NCBI GenBank assembly: GCA_016463775.1 | Contig: JAEMQQ010000012.1 | Coordinates: 5,014-42,149, forward strand | Length of the DNA stretch: 37,136 bases | Source of the DNA: Ilumatobacteraceae bacterium | GTDB taxonomy: Bacteria > Actinomycetota > Acidimicrobiia > Acidimicrobiales > Ilumatobacteraceae | Direction: 5' to 3' | Shown here: in pieces, positions 15,084 through 23,796 of the stretch | How the letters are laid out: the number at the start of each line of letters is the position of its first letter | Numbering within the stretch: the stretch's first letter is position 1 | Position numbers and translations under genes: made by a program | Notes under the pieces: model-generated | Told to the model about the DNA's origin: nothing | Database searches by the model: none | What the model saw: the letters and a program-made list of their open reading frames with translations, nothing else

Positions 15084-16076
15084 GTGCAGCGCCGCGACGG
15101 AATGACCGTGCCACTTCCCGGACACTTGCATGCGCAAGAAAAACAGCTGCGACAGTTGTCTGACCTCGGGTACACCGACATCTGGTCGGCTGAGGCTGAT
15201 GGAGTGGATGCCTTCACCCCGCTGGCGATGGCAGCGGCATGGGAGCCGCGCCTGCGTCTCGGCACGGCAATCGTGCCGGCGTATACGCGCAGCCCGGCAT
15301 TGTTCGCCCAAAGTGTTGCGTCGCTGGCCGACGCGGCACCCGGTCGCTTTGCGATCGGTGTCGGGTCATCGAGCAACGTGATCATCGAACGCTGGAATGG
15401 AATTCCGTTCGTCGAGCCGTACAAAAAAGTGCGCGACATCGTGCGTTTTTTGCGTGATGCCCTCACCGGTGAAAAAGTCACCAAGCAATATGACACCTTC
15501 AAAGTCGACGGTTTTCGTCTGGGTGTGCGACCCGAGGTGCAGCCGCAAATCCTCGTGGCGGCCCTGCGCGAAGGCATGTTGCGTCTGGCCGGCCGCGAAG
15601 CAGACGGCGCGATCATCAACTGGCTGTCGCCGGATGATGTGCGCACGGTAACCAAGGTGGTGCACGACGCGGCACGCGCCGCTGGTGCTGACCCCGCAAC
15701 CAAGGAAATCGTCGCGCGTATTTTCGTATGTCCGAGTGAGAACGCCGATGTGGTGCGAGCAGGTGCGCGGTTTGCGATTGCCGGCTATCTGAATGTGCCG
15801 GTGTACGCAGAATTCCATCGTTGGTTGGGACGCGGTGACGCACTGGCTGGAATGTGGGATGCCTGGAAAGCAGGGGACCGCAAGGCGGCACTGGCGGCGA
15901 TCCCGGATTCGGTCGTCGACGATCTCGTCGTGCACGGCTCGCCGGCGGAGTGCCGCGCAAAGATTGACCGCTATTTTGCCAATGGCGTGAACACTTCGTC
16001 GCTGGCAATCCTGCCGTTCGACCCAGCGCTTTCGTTCTGGTCGGCCGTCGAATCATTGGCGCCGTCAGCAACGTGA
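15084..16076 (+). CDS. Luciferase-like (LLM class) flavin/F420-dependent oxidoreductase
   Basis: This 330-residue TIM-barrel enzyme belongs to the bacterial luciferase-like superfamily. Visible hallmarks are YTDIWSAEADGVDAFTPLAMAA near the N-terminus, LRLGTAIVPAYTRSP (strand and loop at about 57-71), and GRFAIGVGSSSNVIIERWNG, the typical phosphate/cofactor-binding GxGS strand. PQILVAALREGMLRLAGREADGAIINWLSP is typical of the F420-dependent subgroup in Actinobacteria. The deazaflavin F420 is more likely than FMN, given this subfamily and phylum, but that is inference. The GTG at 15084 is used here; an ATG at 15102 is an alternative. It lies three bases after the thioesterase stop and overlaps the ABC gene by GTGA. 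Its substrate is unknown. Confidence 0.85.
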   Translation: MQRRDGMTVPLPGHLHAQEKQLRQLSDLGYTDIWSAEADGVDAFTPLAMAAAWEPRLRLGTAIVPAYTRSPALFAQSVASLADAAPGRFAIGVGSSSNVIIERWNGIPFVEPYKKVRDIVRFLRDALTGEKVTKQYDTFKVDGFRLGVRPEVQPQILVAALREGMLRLAGREADGAIINWLSPDDVRTVTKVVHDAARAAGADPATKEIVARIFVCPSENADVVRAGARFAIAGYLNVPVYAEFHRWLGRGDALAGMWDAWKAGDRKAALAAIPDSVVDDLVVHGSPAECRAKIDRYFANGVNTSSLAILPFDPALSFWSAVESLAPSAT

Positions 16077-17899
16077 CGACCGTCGTACTCGATCCAGACA
16101 CCGCCGCATCCGCAAAAGGCGAAGCCGAGGAGCAGGCGCGCACGCAACGAAATTTTGGATGGCAATTGCTGTGGCGGGCCCTGCTCGAGCAGAAGACTGC
16201 CTTGGTGTTGGGTGTGGTAATCGGTGTTACGTGGACAGCGGCGAAAGTCGCCGTACCGCAACTGACGAAAGCGGCAATTGATCAGGGCATCGAACGCAAT
16301 GGTCCACTGCTGTCGTGGTCGCTGTTCATTGCTGCCGCTGGTCTGGCGACTGGGCTGCTCACTGCAGGTCGGCGGTACCTCGCCTTTCGCGAGAGTCGAT
16401 GGACCGAAACCCTGCTCCGCGAGCGCATGTTTGCCCACATTCAGCGACTGCATGTCGGCTACCACGATCGCGCTCAGACCGGACAGTTGATGAGTCGTGC
16501 ATCGAGCGACTTGCAGCAGGTGCAACAGTTCGTCGTGATGATTCCCATCACGCTGAGCAACGTCGCACAACTTGGTGCAGTCACGGTGATTCTGGCATTC
16601 ACCGACTGGCGACTGGCGATCGTTTCATTGGCACCCCTCCCGCTGATCAACGTGGCATCACGACGATTTTCGACTCGTATCCATCCAGTGGTGCTTGCCG
16701 TGCAGAACGAACAAGCACAGTTGGCGAGCGTCGTTGAAGAAAGCGTGTCTGGTGTGCGCGTGGTGAAGGGTTTGGGCACAGAGAGCGTGCAATTCAACAA
16801 GTTGCGCAAAGAGGCCGACGACATTCGGCAGGTCTCGCTGAAAGCGGCGAGCATTCGCAGCCGTTTCCTGCCAGCCATCGATTTGCTGCCTTCGCTCGGT
16901 CTCATCGCCGTGCTCGGTTACGGCGGTCATCGCGTGGTGAACGGCGACCTGAGTATCGGCGATCTCGTCGCCTTCAACGTGTACTTGACGATGCTTGTTT
17001 GGCCACTGCGCAACATCGGCATGATGGTGGCGCTCGGTCAACGCGCCGCCGCCGCCCTCGTGCGCGTGGATGAAATTCTGTCGACCGAGCCGGCGGTGCA
17101 GAGCCCCGAACGGCCGCGCTCACTACCGACGCGAAACTCGGGGAGTGCAGTCGGCGCAATCACCTTTGAAGATGTCACGTTCGGATACGGCGAAGATCAT
17201 GCAATTTTGCGCAACTTTTCTTTGACGATTAGCCCCGGTGAATCAGTCGCACTCGTCGGTGCAACAGGTGCAGGCAAGAGCACCGTCGTGCGGCTGCTGT
17301 TGCGTTTTTATGATGTGGTAGATGGGCGGGTCACCCTCGACGGTATTGACTTGCGTCGCTTGGACGTACACGACCTACGTCGGAACGTCGGGGTGGTTTT
17401 TGAGGACACGTTTTTGTTCAACGATTCGGTGCGCAACAATATTGCCTTCGCCAAACCCGACGCCGATCAGGCAACGGTGGAGCAGGCGGCGCGACTTGCC
17501 GGGGCCCACGACTTCATATTGCAGCTGCCGAATGGGTACGACACACAGATTGGTGAGCGTGGCTTTTCGTTGAGTGGTGGTCAACGTCAACGCGTGGCAA
17601 TCGCTCGCGCCATCGTCGCCGACCCGCGGGTGCTCGTGCTCGACGACGCGACCAGTGCAGTTGATCCGAGCAAAGAGCACGAGATTCGTGAGGCAATGCG
17701 CACCGTAATGGAGGGTCGCACCACCATCGTGATTGCACATCGACCAGGCACGATCGCCCTCGCCGACCGCATCGTGCTGATTGATGAGGGTCGTGTCGTC
17801 GCTGTAGGGCAACATCGCGAATTGCTCGACACGTGCGAGCGATATCGCGAGGTTCTCGCGGCCTGGGCAGTTCGTGACGACGATGCGGAGGTCGAGTAG
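16073..17899 (+). CDS. ABC exporter half-transporter, subunit with degenerate Walker-B site
   Basis: This 608-residue protein has a six-helix transmembrane domain (about 35-340) and a nucleotide-binding domain (about 365-590). The NBD has Walker A GATGAGKST at 396-404, signature LSGGQ at 500-504, and the switch histidine H556 in IAHRP. Two key positions are changed: the Q-loop has E444 (VVFED), and the catalytic glutamate after Walker B is D525 (LDDATS). This is what one subunit of a heterodimeric exporter looks like; its canonical LSGGQ completes the active site of the partner. The GTG overlaps the oxidoreductase stop and the next subunit begins immediately after this stop. Its substrate cannot be read from sequence; multidrug or lipid export is typical of the family (Rv0194, BmrCD, TM287/288). 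Confidence 0.88.
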   Translation: MTTVVLDPDTAASAKGEAEEQARTQRNFGWQLLWRALLEQKTALVLGVVIGVTWTAAKVAVPQLTKAAIDQGIERNGPLLSWSLFIAAAGLATGLLTAGRRYLAFRESRWTETLLRERMFAHIQRLHVGYHDRAQTGQLMSRASSDLQQVQQFVVMIPITLSNVAQLGAVTVILAFTDWRLAIVSLAPLPLINVASRRFSTRIHPVVLAVQNEQAQLASVVEESVSGVRVVKGLGTESVQFNKLRKEADDIRQVSLKAASIRSRFLPAIDLLPSLGLIAVLGYGGHRVVNGDLSIGDLVAFNVYLTMLVWPLRNIGMMVALGQRAAAALVRVDEILSTEPAVQSPERPRSLPTRNSGSAVGAITFEDVTFGYGEDHAILRNFSLTISPGESVALVGATGAGKSTVVRLLLRFYDVVDGRVTLDGIDLRRLDVHDLRRNVGVVFEDTFLFNDSVRNNIAFAKPDADQATVEQAARLAGAHDFILQLPNGYDTQIGERGFSLSGGQRQRVAIARAIVADPRVLVLDDATSAVDPSKEHEIREAMRTVMEGRTTIVIAHRPGTIALADRIVLIDEGRVVAVGQHRELLDTCERYREVLAAWAVRDDDAEVE

Positions 17900-19687
17900 A
17901 TGTTCCAGATGGGTGGCGGGGTTGCCCCAGAAGATCAGCTTGACAAGACCGAGACGCGTCGAGTCATGGGTCGCGTCGTGCGAATGGCGGCCCCATTTCG
18001 GCGCACCGCCTACGCAGCAGTTGGATGTGTCGTCATCACGACGAGCACCACGCTCGCCGCCCCGATCCTGGTGCGTCACGGCATCGACTCGGGCATTCGT
18101 GTGCGCGACCTGCTGCAGTTGAATCTTTCGGTCGGGCTCTACCTCGTGCTTGCTGCTTTGGCGTACACCTTCGGTCGGATGCAATATGTCTTCCTCAATC
18201 GCACCGGCGAGTCGTTCCTGCGCGAATTGCGACTCAAGGTGTTTGCGGCAATGCAGAGCCAGTCGCTGGCGTTTTATGACCGCAACAAGGCAGGGGTGTT
18301 GATCGCCCGTATGACTGCCGACATCGAAACCATGGGCGAATTGATCCAATGGGGGCTACTGCAGTTTTTGGCGAGCGGTTTTCTCGTCGTGTTGGCACTC
18401 GGGGTGTTGTTCATATTGTCATGGGAACTCGCACTAGTTGTGCTGATCGTGTTTCCGGTGATCGTTATTGCCTCGGTGAAATTTCAGCGTGATGCAAACA
18501 CCGCGTATCTTTCGGTGCGCGAGCGAGTCGGGCAAAACCTCGGCACTTTGCAGGAGGGCATCGCTGCAGTGCGCATCATTCAGGCCTACGCCCAAGAAGA
18601 GGCCCAGATCAAGCGCTTTGAAAAGTCGAACCGGTCGCTGTTTGATAGCCATGTGCGCAGTATTCGTATCAGTACGTGGTATTTCGGTCTCGTTGAATTT
18701 TCTGGAGTGATCGCGACGGCACTCGTCGTTGGTATCGGTGGCTGGCTCGTGCATCGTGACACTGTTTCGCTCGGTACGGTCGTTGCGTTCATTCTGCTGC
18801 TCTCCAGCCTGTTCGACCCAGTGCAGCAACTTTCCCAGTTGTACAACGGCGTGCAGTCGGCGGCCGCGGCACTGCACAAGTTGTTTGCGATTCTTGACGC
18901 GACACCCGAGGTCGATGAAGTGCCCGATGCCGTTGCATTGCCAAACCGCGGTGACATCGCGGTGAGTGGGGTCGGCTTTACCTATGCCAGTGGCATCGTG
19001 CCGGCCCTCCAAGACGTCGATCTCATCGTGCGCGACGGCGAACGAATTGCGCTCGTCGGGCCGACGGGTGCGGGCAAGAGCACGCTCGCCAAGTTGATGT
19101 CGCGTCTATATGACCCGACGAACGGAACCGTGACGTACGGCGGCATCAACCTGCGTCAGAGCACGCATGCGAGCCTGCGACAACGAATCGTGGTGGTGCC
19201 GCAGGAAGGGTTTTTGTTCAACGGCACCATCCGTGACAACGTGCGACTGGCGCGGATCGAGGCCTCGGACGCCGAGGTGGAAGCAGCACTCGAGCGTCTC
19301 GGTGTCTTGGCGCACTTTGAACGACTGCCGGAAGGGCTTGACACCGAAGTTCGTGAGCGCGGCACCCGTTTGTCGGCAGGCGAGCGACAACTCGTTGCGC
19401 TCGGGCGTGTTGCCCTCGTCGACCCGGCCGTCCTCGTGCTGGATGAAGCAACCTCAAATCTTGACCCAGGCACCGAGGCCGAGGTTGAGTCAGCCCTCGA
19501 ACGGCTGATGCAGGGTCGTACCACCATCGTGGTCGCTCACCGCTTGTCGACAGTGAGGCGTGCCGATCGGATCGTGGTTGTCGACAAGGCACGCATCGCC
19601 GAGGTGGGCACGCATGGCGAGCTCGTTGCGCTCGGCGGCAAATACGCGGCGCTCACTCGCGCATGGGAAAAGTCGCACGCAGTCTGA
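17900..19687 (+). CDS. ABC exporter half-transporter, subunit with active Walker-B and divergent signature
   Basis: This 595-residue partner has six membrane helices (about 35-320) and an NBD from about 350. Walker A GPTGAGKST is at 387-395, the Q-loop has the normal Q435, the catalytic E516 is present in LDEATS, and H547 in VAHRL is the switch. In contrast to the upstream subunit, the signature is LSAGE at 491-495 instead of LSGGQ. The complementary defects mean that site 1 (Walker A/B of the first subunit with LSAGE) is degenerate, while site 2 (Walker A/B of this subunit with LSGGQ) is active. The ATG abuts the stop of the first subunit, ensuring equal synthesis. The gene ends one base from the opposing methionine synthase stop. 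Confidence 0.88.
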   Translation: MFQMGGGVAPEDQLDKTETRRVMGRVVRMAAPFRRTAYAAVGCVVITTSTTLAAPILVRHGIDSGIRVRDLLQLNLSVGLYLVLAALAYTFGRMQYVFLNRTGESFLRELRLKVFAAMQSQSLAFYDRNKAGVLIARMTADIETMGELIQWGLLQFLASGFLVVLALGVLFILSWELALVVLIVFPVIVIASVKFQRDANTAYLSVRERVGQNLGTLQEGIAAVRIIQAYAQEEAQIKRFEKSNRSLFDSHVRSIRISTWYFGLVEFSGVIATALVVGIGGWLVHRDTVSLGTVVAFILLLSSLFDPVQQLSQLYNGVQSAAAALHKLFAILDATPEVDEVPDAVALPNRGDIAVSGVGFTYASGIVPALQDVDLIVRDGERIALVGPTGAGKSTLAKLMSRLYDPTNGTVTYGGINLRQSTHASLRQRIVVVPQEGFLFNGTIRDNVRLARIEASDAEVEAALERLGVLAHFERLPEGLDTEVRERGTRLSAGERQLVALGRVALVDPAVLVLDEATSNLDPGTEAEVESALERLMQGRTTIVVAHRLSTVRRADRIVVVDKARIAEVGTHGELVALGGKYAALTRAWEKSHAV

Positions 19688-19688
19688 G

Positions 19689-22600
19689 TTAACGCGCAAC
19701 GAAGTACTTGGCGCGCGGGTGATGACAGATGATTGCCGAGGTGGTCTGCTCGGGCTGATACTGCCAACCTGTTTCTTCGTTCACCACGATGCCGATGCGG
19801 CCGGCCTCGAGCAATTCGGCAACCTTCGCGTTGTCTTCGAGATCGGGGCAGGCGGGATAACCCCACGAGTAACGACCACCGCGGTACTGCTGGCGGAACA
19901 AGCCGTGCAGGTTCGGCCCGTCTTCGTCGACGAAGCCCCACTCACTGCGAATGCGATGATGCCAGTACTCGGCGAGTGCTTCGGCCATCTCCACGCCGAT
20001 GCCGTGCATGTTGAGGTACGCCTGATACTCGTTCTTGGCAAACAGTTCGGCGGCCGCCTCGCTCACCTTGGCCCCCATCGTTACGATGTGGAACGAGGCG
20101 TAATCTGCTTCGCCACTGGCGATCGGGCGGAAGAAGTCGGCAATGCACAAAAATGGGGCCTCATCCTGGCGTGGATACGAAAAGCGCATCCGTTCGGTGG
20201 TGCGAGTTTCGTCAGTCCAGATCACGACATCGTTGCCGTCACCGTTGGCGGGGAAGTAGCCGTACACCAGTTGCGGCAGCAGAATGCCGGTGGCTTTTGC
20301 CTGGGCCAACTGCTCGCGCAACTCCGGCCGGATGCGGCTCTTGAAGTCTTCGTCATTTTCGCCTTCGAGTGGTCGGTACTGCCACTGGTTGCGGAACAAG
20401 GCCGTTTCATTCACGTACTCGGCGATCTCGTCAAGGCTGATGCCCTTCATCACGCGTGAGCCGATGAATGGCGGGGTGTACACATGATTGTCGACTGCGG
20501 CTTCGGGTGAACGTGATGGCACATCCGTTGGTGCCTCTTTCGGTGCCCGGCGTTCGGCCAACGAGCGGCCGGTGGGGACGCGCCCGTACTCCGGGTCGTC
20601 GGTGCCGCTGCGCTTCATGTCCATCAATTTGTCGAGGGTGTACAAGCCTTCGAACGCGTCGCGACCGTAGAACACGCGACCTTGGTACACCTCGCGCAAG
20701 TCGCGCTCCACGTAGCTGCGGGTGAGTGCCGCACCGCCGAGAATCACCGGAATACGCGCCAAACCCTGCGTGTTGAGCTCTTGCAGGTTGTCGCGCATGA
20801 TCAGCGTGCTTTTCACGAGCAGGCCACTCATGCCGAGCGCATCGGCGTCAACCTCCTGCACCTTGGCAATCATCTCACTGATCGAAATCTTGATGCCGAT
20901 GTTGTGGACTTCGTAGCCATTGTTGGTGCAGATGATGTCGACCAGGTTCTTACCGATGTCGTGCACATCGCCCTTCACCGTGGCGAGCACCAGTTTGCCC
21001 TTGCTGGTCGAACCGGCAACTTTGTCCATGTGCGGCTCCAGATGGCTGACGGCCATTTTCATGGTCTCGGCACTTTGCAGCACGAACGGCAACTGCATCT
21101 GACCCGAGCCGAAGAGTTCGCCGACCTCACGCATGCCGTCGAGCAACACGTCGTTGACGATTTCGAGCGCTTTGATGCCCTCGTCGAGCGCCTCGTCGAG
21201 CTCGGCTGTGAGACCGTCGCGCTCTCCGTCGATGATGCGTTGCCGCAGCCTGTCGCGCACCGGCCAACCGCTGCGGTCGGGTTTTTCTTGCTTGGTCGAC
21301 TGCACGCCTTCAAAAGCGGTGAGCAGGAGTTGCAGCGGGTTGTAGGTATCGGTGGTTCTGTCAAAGACGATGTCGTCGCACAGCGTGACATGCTCGGGTT
21401 TGATACGTGCGAGGGGCTGAATCTTGCTGGCATGCACGATTGCGGCATCAAGACCGGCCTTGACACAGGCATCGAGAAACACACTGTTCAGCACCTGGCG
21501 GGCGGCCGGGTTGATGCCGAAGCTCACGTTCGACAAGCCCATCACTGTGAGGGCGCCCGGAATTTCTTTCTTGATCCGCCTGATTGCCTCGATGCTTTCG
21601 ATGCCGTCTCGACGCAGGTCGGCGCCACCGGTGGTGAGCGGGAACGTGAGCGGATCGAAGATCAAATCACTGGCCGACAACCCGTAACGCTCGGTGGCGA
21701 TCTTGTGCAGGCGGTGGGCGATTTCCATCTTCCATTCCACATCGCGGGCCTGACCGCGTTCATCGATCAACAAACAAATGACTGCGGCGCCGTAGTCGCG
21801 GGCGAGTGAAAAGATACGGTCCATGCGCCGACCGGGCTCTTCACCGTCTTCGAGGTTGGCGCTGTTCAGAATGCAGCGCCCACCGACCAACTGCAACGCC
21901 GCTTCCAATACCTCTGGTTCGGTGGAATCAAGCACGAGTGGCACGCTGGCTTGAGTAGCGAACCGACCCGCAACCTCAGCCATATCGACGGCGCCATTGC
22001 GACCGACATAGTCGACACAGATATCGAGCACATGGGCACCCTCTCGAATCTGTTCGTTGGCCATCTTCGTGCAGGTGTCCCAATCGCCGGCCAGCATCGC
22101 GTCACGGAACGCCCGTGAGCCATTGGCGTTGGTGCGTTCGCCGATGTACAGCACGCTGTTGTCCTGTTTCAACGTGACGGGTGAGTACAGCGAGGTAACA
22201 CTCGGCTCTTGTAGCGGCGTGCGACGCAGCGGCGTGATGTTACGCACTGCCTCAACCACTTGGCGCAGGTGTTCGGGCGTGGTGCCGCAACAACCACCCA
22301 CCACGTTGATGCCGAGTTCCTGCACGTGGCGACGATGAAATTCGGCGAGCTGTGGCGGTGTCAGGTCGTAGTGCGTGCGGCCGTCGACGACGCTCGGCAG
22401 ACCGGCATTGGGCAGCACGCTGATGGGAATCGGACAGTGTTGCGAGAGATGGCGGAGGTGTTCCTGCATTTCGGCCGGCCCTGTGGCGCAGTTGATGCCG
22501 ATGACCGCCGGCTTCATCGCCAAGAGTGCGCTGAGCGCCGCACCGATTTCGGTGCCCACCAACATGCGGCCTGTGGTTTCCATCGTGACCTGCACCTGGA

Positions 22601-23174
22601 TCGGCACCTCGCGGCCCAGCGCTTTCATCGCCCGACGACCACCCTGCATGGCCGACTTGATCTGCAGCAGGTCCATGCAGGTTTCGATCAGCAGTAAGTC
22701 GACGCCACCTTCGATGAGGGCGCGGGCGTGCTCTTCGTAAGTGTCGCGCAATTCGCTGAAAGAGATGTGTCCGAGGCTCGGCAATTTGGTACCCGGCCCG
22801 ACACTGCCAGCGACATAACGCGAGCGGCCGTCGGATTCAAACGAGTTCGCCACCTCGCGGGCAATTCGTGCCGCAGCAAGTGTGACTTCGTAGGCCCGGT
22901 CAGCGATGCCGTATTCCGTCAGCACCGTGGAGAACGAACCAAAAGTTGCGGTCTCGAGTGCATCGACCCCCACTTTGAGGAAGTCTTCGTGCATTTGGGC
23001 GATGAGGTCGGGGCGGGTCACCGCCAGCAATTCGTTGCAACCTTCGAGATGTTCGCCACCGAAATCATCAGCCGATAAATCTTGGTCTTGCACGTAGGTG
23101 CCGAAGGCGCCATCAAACACCACGACCCGCTCATTGATCGCGTCGAGATACCCCGACTTTTGCTCAGCACGCAT
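19689..23174 (-). CDS. metH: Cobalamin-dependent methionine synthase
   Basis: This enzyme transfers a methyl group from methyl-tetrahydrofolate to homocysteine through cobalamin. From the ATG at 23174 it has 1161 residues in the classic order. The homocysteine domain (1 to about 325) has zinc ligands C229 (NCATGP) and C295/C296 (GGCCGTT). The pterin domain spans about 340-600 (GERTNANGS). The cobalamin cap and binding domains (about 635-860) hold the axial ligand H738 in GDVHDIGKN. The SAM-dependent reactivation domain (about 895-1161) contains GYPACPD. A strong GAGGAG lies four bases upstream of this ATG, so I prefer it to the GTG at 23207. It is divergent from a cobalamin adenosyltransferase with 38 bp between them. 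No B12 riboswitch fits in that space. No metE is in the window. Confidence 0.95.
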   Translation of the reverse strand: MRAEQKSGYLDAINERVVVFDGAFGTYVQDQDLSADDFGGEHLEGCNELLAVTRPDLIAQMHEDFLKVGVDALETATFGSFSTVLTEYGIADRAYEVTLAAARIAREVANSFESDGRSRYVAGSVGPGTKLPSLGHISFSELRDTYEEHARALIEGGVDLLLIETCMDLLQIKSAMQGGRRAMKALGREVPIQVQVTMETTGRMLVGTEIGAALSALLAMKPAVIGINCATGPAEMQEHLRHLSQHCPIPISVLPNAGLPSVVDGRTHYDLTPPQLAEFHRRHVQELGINVVGGCCGTTPEHLRQVVEAVRNITPLRRTPLQEPSVTSLYSPVTLKQDNSVLYIGERTNANGSRAFRDAMLAGDWDTCTKMANEQIREGAHVLDICVDYVGRNGAVDMAEVAGRFATQASVPLVLDSTEPEVLEAALQLVGGRCILNSANLEDGEEPGRRMDRIFSLARDYGAAVICLLIDERGQARDVEWKMEIAHRLHKIATERYGLSASDLIFDPLTFPLTTGGADLRRDGIESIEAIRRIKKEIPGALTVMGLSNVSFGINPAARQVLNSVFLDACVKAGLDAAIVHASKIQPLARIKPEHVTLCDDIVFDRTTDTYNPLQLLLTAFEGVQSTKQEKPDRSGWPVRDRLRQRIIDGERDGLTAELDEALDEGIKALEIVNDVLLDGMREVGELFGSGQMQLPFVLQSAETMKMAVSHLEPHMDKVAGSTSKGKLVLATVKGDVHDIGKNLVDIICTNNGYEVHNIGIKISISEMIAKVQEVDADALGMSGLLVKSTLIMRDNLQELNTQGLARIPVILGGAALTRSYVERDLREVYQGRVFYGRDAFEGLYTLDKLMDMKRSGTDDPEYGRVPTGRSLAERRAPKEAPTDVPSRSPEAAVDNHVYTPPFIGSRVMKGISLDEIAEYVNETALFRNQWQYRPLEGENDEDFKSRIRPELREQLAQAKATGILLPQLVYGYFPANGDGNDVVIWTDETRTTERMRFSYPRQDEAPFLCIADFFRPIASGEADYASFHIVTMGAKVSEAAAELFAKNEYQAYLNMHGIGVEMAEALAEYWHHRIRSEWGFVDEDGPNLHGLFRQQYRGGRYSWGYPACPDLEDNAKVAELLEAGRIGIVVNEETGWQYQPEQTTSAIICHHPRAKYFVAR

Positions 23175-23178
23175 CGTG

Positions 23179-23184
23179 CTCCTC
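23179..23184 (-). promoter_or_regulatory. metH: Shine-Dalgarno (GAGGAG) of metH
   Basis: On the minus strand GAGGAG ends four bases before the ATG at 23174. It is one of very few strong ribosome-binding sites in the window and settles the metH start. The nearest TANNNT hexamer (TAGCCT) lies at 23185-23190 and would start RNA almost inside this site, so the real metH promoter is probably elsewhere. Confidence 0.6.
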
Positions 23185-23197
23185 AGGCTAAGACAAG

Positions 23198-23203
23198 TAG
23201 CAT
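23198..23203 (+). promoter_or_regulatory. Possible -10 element (TAGCAT) of the adenosyltransferase gene
   Basis: TAGCAT ends nine bases before the ATG at 23213 and no Shine-Dalgarno sequence is present. It lies in the 38-bp gap shared with metH, so the two promoters must overlap. The spacing is slightly longer than at other genes. Confidence 0.3.
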
Positions 23204-23212
23204 TCACTTTTC

Positions 23213-23764
23213 ATGACACGCGCAAAGGTTTATACCCGAGTTGGCGACGACGGCACAACAGGTCTTTTCTATGGGGGCCGTGTGGCAAAAGACTCAGCCT
23301 TGCCGCGGGCGTATGGCGCCGTGGATGAGGCGCAAGCCGTGATTGGTTTGGTGCGCGCCGAGTTGGGCCGAGAAGACGAACTCAACGACGTGCTTGTGCA
23401 CATCATGCGCGACATGTGGGTGTTGATGGCTGAATTGGCAACCCTGCCGGAGAACCGCCACAAACTGACAGACAGCAAGTCGCGGGTCACCGACGCCATG
23501 GTGAGCAAACTCGAACACATGATCGACGCCCTCGACGAAAAGTTCACGCCACCATCCGAGTTCGTCGTACCTGGTCAGAACAAGATCGCTGCACTCCTGG
23601 ATGTGGCGCGCACCGTGGTGCGTCGCGCCGAGCGCCATGCGATTGCCGCAGCACCCCCACCATCCCATGCAGGGCCCTACCTCAACCGGTTGAGCGATCT
23701 GTTGTGGACCTTGGCACGTTGGCAAGAAGGCGAATCGCTGCCAGTGCGCAGCGTCGTCGATTAA
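23213..23764 (+). CDS. PduO-type cob(I)alamin adenosyltransferase
   Basis: This 183-residue enzyme transfers adenosyl from ATP to cob(I)alamin, forming adenosylcobalamin. The N-terminal ATP-binding motif TRVGDDGTTGLFYGGRV is intact (residues 8-24). It is followed by the AYGAVDEAQA helix, which carries the conserved Asp that forms an intersubunit contact, and a C-terminal ARTVVRRAERHA segment with the conserved arginines. PduO proteins are trimers with four-coordinate cobalamin in a hydrophobic pocket. Length matches the family (about 180-190). It sits divergently next to methionine synthase, and the window also encodes an adenosylcobalamin-dependent mutase, so its product has a local user. 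A distinction from MMAB or EutT names is not possible here. Confidence 0.92.
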   Translation: MTRAKVYTRVGDDGTTGLFYGGRVAKDSALPRAYGAVDEAQAVIGLVRAELGREDELNDVLVHIMRDMWVLMAELATLPENRHKLTDSKSRVTDAMVSKLEHMIDALDEKFTPPSEFVVPGQNKIAALLDVARTVVRRAERHAIAAAPPPSHAGPYLNRLSDLLWTLARWQEGESLPVRSVVD

Positions 23765-23784
23765 GCGCCCCAGCCGCACGCAAT

Positions 23785-23790
23785 TAGGCT
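23785..23790 (+). promoter_or_regulatory. pepA: Probable leaderless -10 element (TAGGCT) of pepA
   Basis: TAGGCT ends six bases before the ATG at 23797. There is no Shine-Dalgarno sequence. The element lies in the 32-bp gap after the adenosyltransferase gene and suggests that pepA has its own promoter. Confidence 0.5.
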
Positions 23791-23796
23791 GACCCC

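Noticed and set aside
20682-21809. 375-codon plus-strand frame opposite metH
   Set aside because: It is a shadow of the MetH B12 and pterin domains and shows no family motif of its own.
23175-23212. Cobalamin riboswitch before metH or the adenosyltransferase
   Set aside because: Only 38 bp lie between the genes; a B12 riboswitch needs far more, and no B12-box was seen.
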